Source: UBA2377 sp964525935
GTDB lineage: Bacteria > Verrucomicrobiota > Verrucomicrobiia > Opitutales > Opitutaceae
Direction of reading: 5' to 3'
NCBI GenBank assembly: GCA_964525935.1
Contig: CAZGJZ010000010.1
Span: forward strand, 83,619-147,618
Length of the DNA stretch: 64,000 nucleotides
In this document: piece after piece, positions 62,419-64,000 of the stretch
Layout: every line of letters begins with the position of its first letter
Numbering within the stretch: position 1 is the first letter of the stretch
The notes under the pieces: model-generated
What the model was told of the DNA's origin: nothing
The model's database searches: none
Seen by the model: only the letters and a program-made list of their open reading frames with translations
Translations under genes and position numbers: made by a program

Positions 62419-62497
62419 GGGGAAATAAAAATCACAAACACTCCGTTGAAGCGTCCCAACATTCCGCCCCACTTTTTTGACAACTGTTTTCACCGAA

Positions 62498-63838
62498 ATG
62501 AGCGAGATGAGCGAGATGAACGGAATCGAGGAGAGCGTGAACGAGCCCGTACGCAGAAAGCGGCCCCTGGACAAGTTCAAATCGCTCGTGTGTGACGACG
62601 ATGACGAAGAGGGCGTCTCGAAACGACGAGCGATCACGACGGAACCGCGCATGGCCGACGGGACGCGATACGATCCGCCCGATTCGCGTCATCTCGCGCG
62701 CCTTCATCCCCTTTCATTCGATTCGGAAGTCGCCTACCAAGACGAACGACACCGTTATGCGGTGTGGAAGGGCCGCGAATGGGCGACCGAAAACGTCGTC
62801 TCCACCACCGGGCTTTTAAAAGCGGCCTTCCCCGATAAGGGCGATGAGACATTTAGACAAATGGCGTACGGGAAAACCACCGGGTTACTCAATCGTCTCA
62901 ACAAATTCAATCCGAAATTCACCCAAACCTTCTTCAACACAGAGGCCGGAATCGCGCGATTGAAACATCGAAACGCGTTGGTTCGCGAAGCGATTACCAA
63001 TCCCGCCGACGAGTTTTACCCACACCGTTCGCTTCTCATCCACCTGTTACCGAGTTTCCAAGAATCCGAGACCGACTACTACGACGAGCTCGCACTCTAC
63101 TTCTTGAAACTCGACATCATCCGATGGGATCCCACGAACGGTCGATACGTTTATCCCACCTCCCAAATCGTCTACGTTCCGCACATCTTGTCGGTTTGGA
63201 AAACCACCGGAGACGACGGGACCAAGATGCACGCCGCGATCGAGTGGTACTTGAATCGCGAGAACCCTTACGAGGTTCGCACGGAACACCCCGACGAAGG
63301 AATCGATCTCGAGTTGAGAGACGACATGGTTCGTTTCCGGGATTGGTTTCACCGACCCGAGACGCGCGAGCTTTACGGCATCCCGTACCGAACCGAACTC
63401 AATCTCCACTACGCCCCGCTCAACATCGCCGGTCAAGCGGATGCGATTTTCTACCACCCCGAGCGAGACGAGTTCTCCGTCCTCGATTGGAAACGGTGTC
63501 GAAACGTCGAACAGTGTTATGACGACTTCGGATTGCGATACATCCAAATGGGCGAGAACGAGTACGAAATCGTCGAGTCCGTCTTCGATCCGAGATGGAG
63601 ATTCGCGCACGAGTTCGGAAACTCCGCCTTGGAAAAGTACCTGTGTCAAGTTGGGTGCTACGCTTTCAAGTTCGAGAAACTCACGGGGAAAATCGTCACG
63701 AAGAAAGTCCTCATCGTCATCGAGCCGAGAATGTGCGAGGTGAAGACGTTTGAAGTCGTCGATCGAAACGAGAACGACGCGAAAGTCTGTGCGATCCTGA
63801 ACGCCCGTGAACGGTCGCTGTTTCGCGCGCCGAGATGA
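62498..63838 (+). CDS. PD-(D/E)XK nuclease superfamily protein B (446 aa)
   Basis: Start at ATG 62498; AAAAATCACAAACACTC lies about 60 nt upstream. N-terminal MSEMSEM repeat and a basic-acidic linker. The core: YAVWKGREWATENVVSTTGLL (entry strand), then GTKMHAAIEWYLN near residue 245 (G-x-x-x-H helix), PYRTELNLHY, NIAGQADAIFY and FSVLDWKRC near 320-335 (E ... D ... D-x-K catalytic set), and CQVGCYAFKFEKLTG (Q-x-x-x-Y helix). All core residues appear present. DNA-end or branch-processing nuclease in replication/recombination is likely. Shares superfamily with the gene at 54381, but little sequence otherwise. Confidence 0.78.
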   Translation: MSEMSEMNGIEESVNEPVRRKRPLDKFKSLVCDDDDEEGVSKRRAITTEPRMADGTRYDPPDSRHLARLHPLSFDSEVAYQDERHRYAVWKGREWATENVVSTTGLLKAAFPDKGDETFRQMAYGKTTGLLNRLNKFNPKFTQTFFNTEAGIARLKHRNALVREAITNPADEFYPHRSLLIHLLPSFQESETDYYDELALYFLKLDIIRWDPTNGRYVYPTSQIVYVPHILSVWKTTGDDGTKMHAAIEWYLNRENPYEVRTEHPDEGIDLELRDDMVRFRDWFHRPETRELYGIPYRTELNLHYAPLNIAGQADAIFYHPERDEFSVLDWKRCRNVEQCYDDFGLRYIQMGENEYEIVESVFDPRWRFAHEFGNSALEKYLCQVGCYAFKFEKLTGKIVTKKVLIVIEPRMCEVKTFEVVDRNENDAKVCAILNARERSLFRAPR

Positions 63839-64000
63839 TTTTTTGAATGATTGTTTAGCTACGAAAAATTCTGTTCCTTTCTCGATTCGCGTCTTGAATT
63901 TATATCGAGGTCTGATGTAAAACCGTTCGAAGGTCGATCGAAGTCGAGCTTATATCAAGGTCGGAAGTCAAACCTCTTCAGGGATGACTATCCATATGGC
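63839..64000. repeat. Intergenic end with an imperfect direct repeat
   Basis: TATATCGAGGTCTGATGT (from 63901) and TATATCAAGGTCGGAAGT (from 63951), each followed by AAAACC or CAAACC, form a 27-nt imperfect direct repeat 50 nt apart. No gene is seen before the window ends. Confidence 0.5.

Noticed and set aside
1..64000. tRNA genes, rRNA, CRISPR arrays, bacterial IS elements
   Set aside because: No cloverleaf with TTCGA-type T-loop plus anticodon stem could be built by eye, no regularly spaced repeats with unique spacers, and no transposase frames were found.

Overview
The window is a densely packed, intermediate-GC stretch of a large eukaryote-infecting DNA virus (or such a virus integrated in a host genome). 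It encodes a complete family B DNA polymerase, a complete RPB2-like second-largest RNA polymerase subunit, core-histone homologues (H3, H4, probable H2A), a RING-CH (MARCH-type) E3 ligase, a Ulp1-like protease homologue, protein-kinase-like proteins, GIY-YIG and PD-(D/E)XK nucleases and many small multi-pass membrane proteins. No capsid, packaging or primase gene is present, so I cannot choose between Nucleocytoviricota and a mirusvirus-like lineage; both can carry PolB, RNA polymerase and histones.

Layout. 1-6616 (- strand): a spliced, cysteine-rich surface glycoprotein (C-type-lectin-like and EGF-like modules). Its 1.9 kb intron holds four small genes on the opposite strand, and a second 198-nt intron is built on a near-perfect inverted repeat. 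6.7-15.4 kb: a zinc-finger protein, unknown proteins, acidic-tailed proteins and two polytopic membrane proteins. 15.5-26.4 kb: chromatin-like block with H3 head-to-head with an H2A-like gene, a TM2-domain-like protein, a low-complexity HMG-like acidic protein, a Ulp1-like protein, a RING-like protein and H4. 26.6-45.4 kb: accessory block rich in gene duplication: RING-CH ligase, GIY-YIG proteins, pairs of paralogous soluble and 4-TM proteins, a coiled-coil gene with a truncated duplicate, and a kinase/pseudokinase tandem. 45.4-64 kb: information-processing block: PolB, divergent MutS-like ATPase, two PD-(D/E)XK nucleases flanking RPB2, and small membrane or basic proteins.

Regulation. A short motif, AATCACAAATAAAA or AATCACAAATTTT in the sense of the gene, lies usually 10-75 nt upstream of most start codons at more than 30 places. 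I used it to choose between in-frame starts. It is duplicated, inverted and shared between divergent genes. In the large intron it serves the nested genes while lying at the 3' end of each intron unit on the other strand.

Most novel signal: the glycoprotein gene is interrupted by what reads as four tandem gene-carrying intron units joined at AG|GT (recursive-splice-like) junctions. Each unit carries one antisense gene, and the four proteins look like single lobes of a TBP-like fold. This is inference from reading frames, splice consensus and protein continuity; it needs RNA and structure prediction to confirm.
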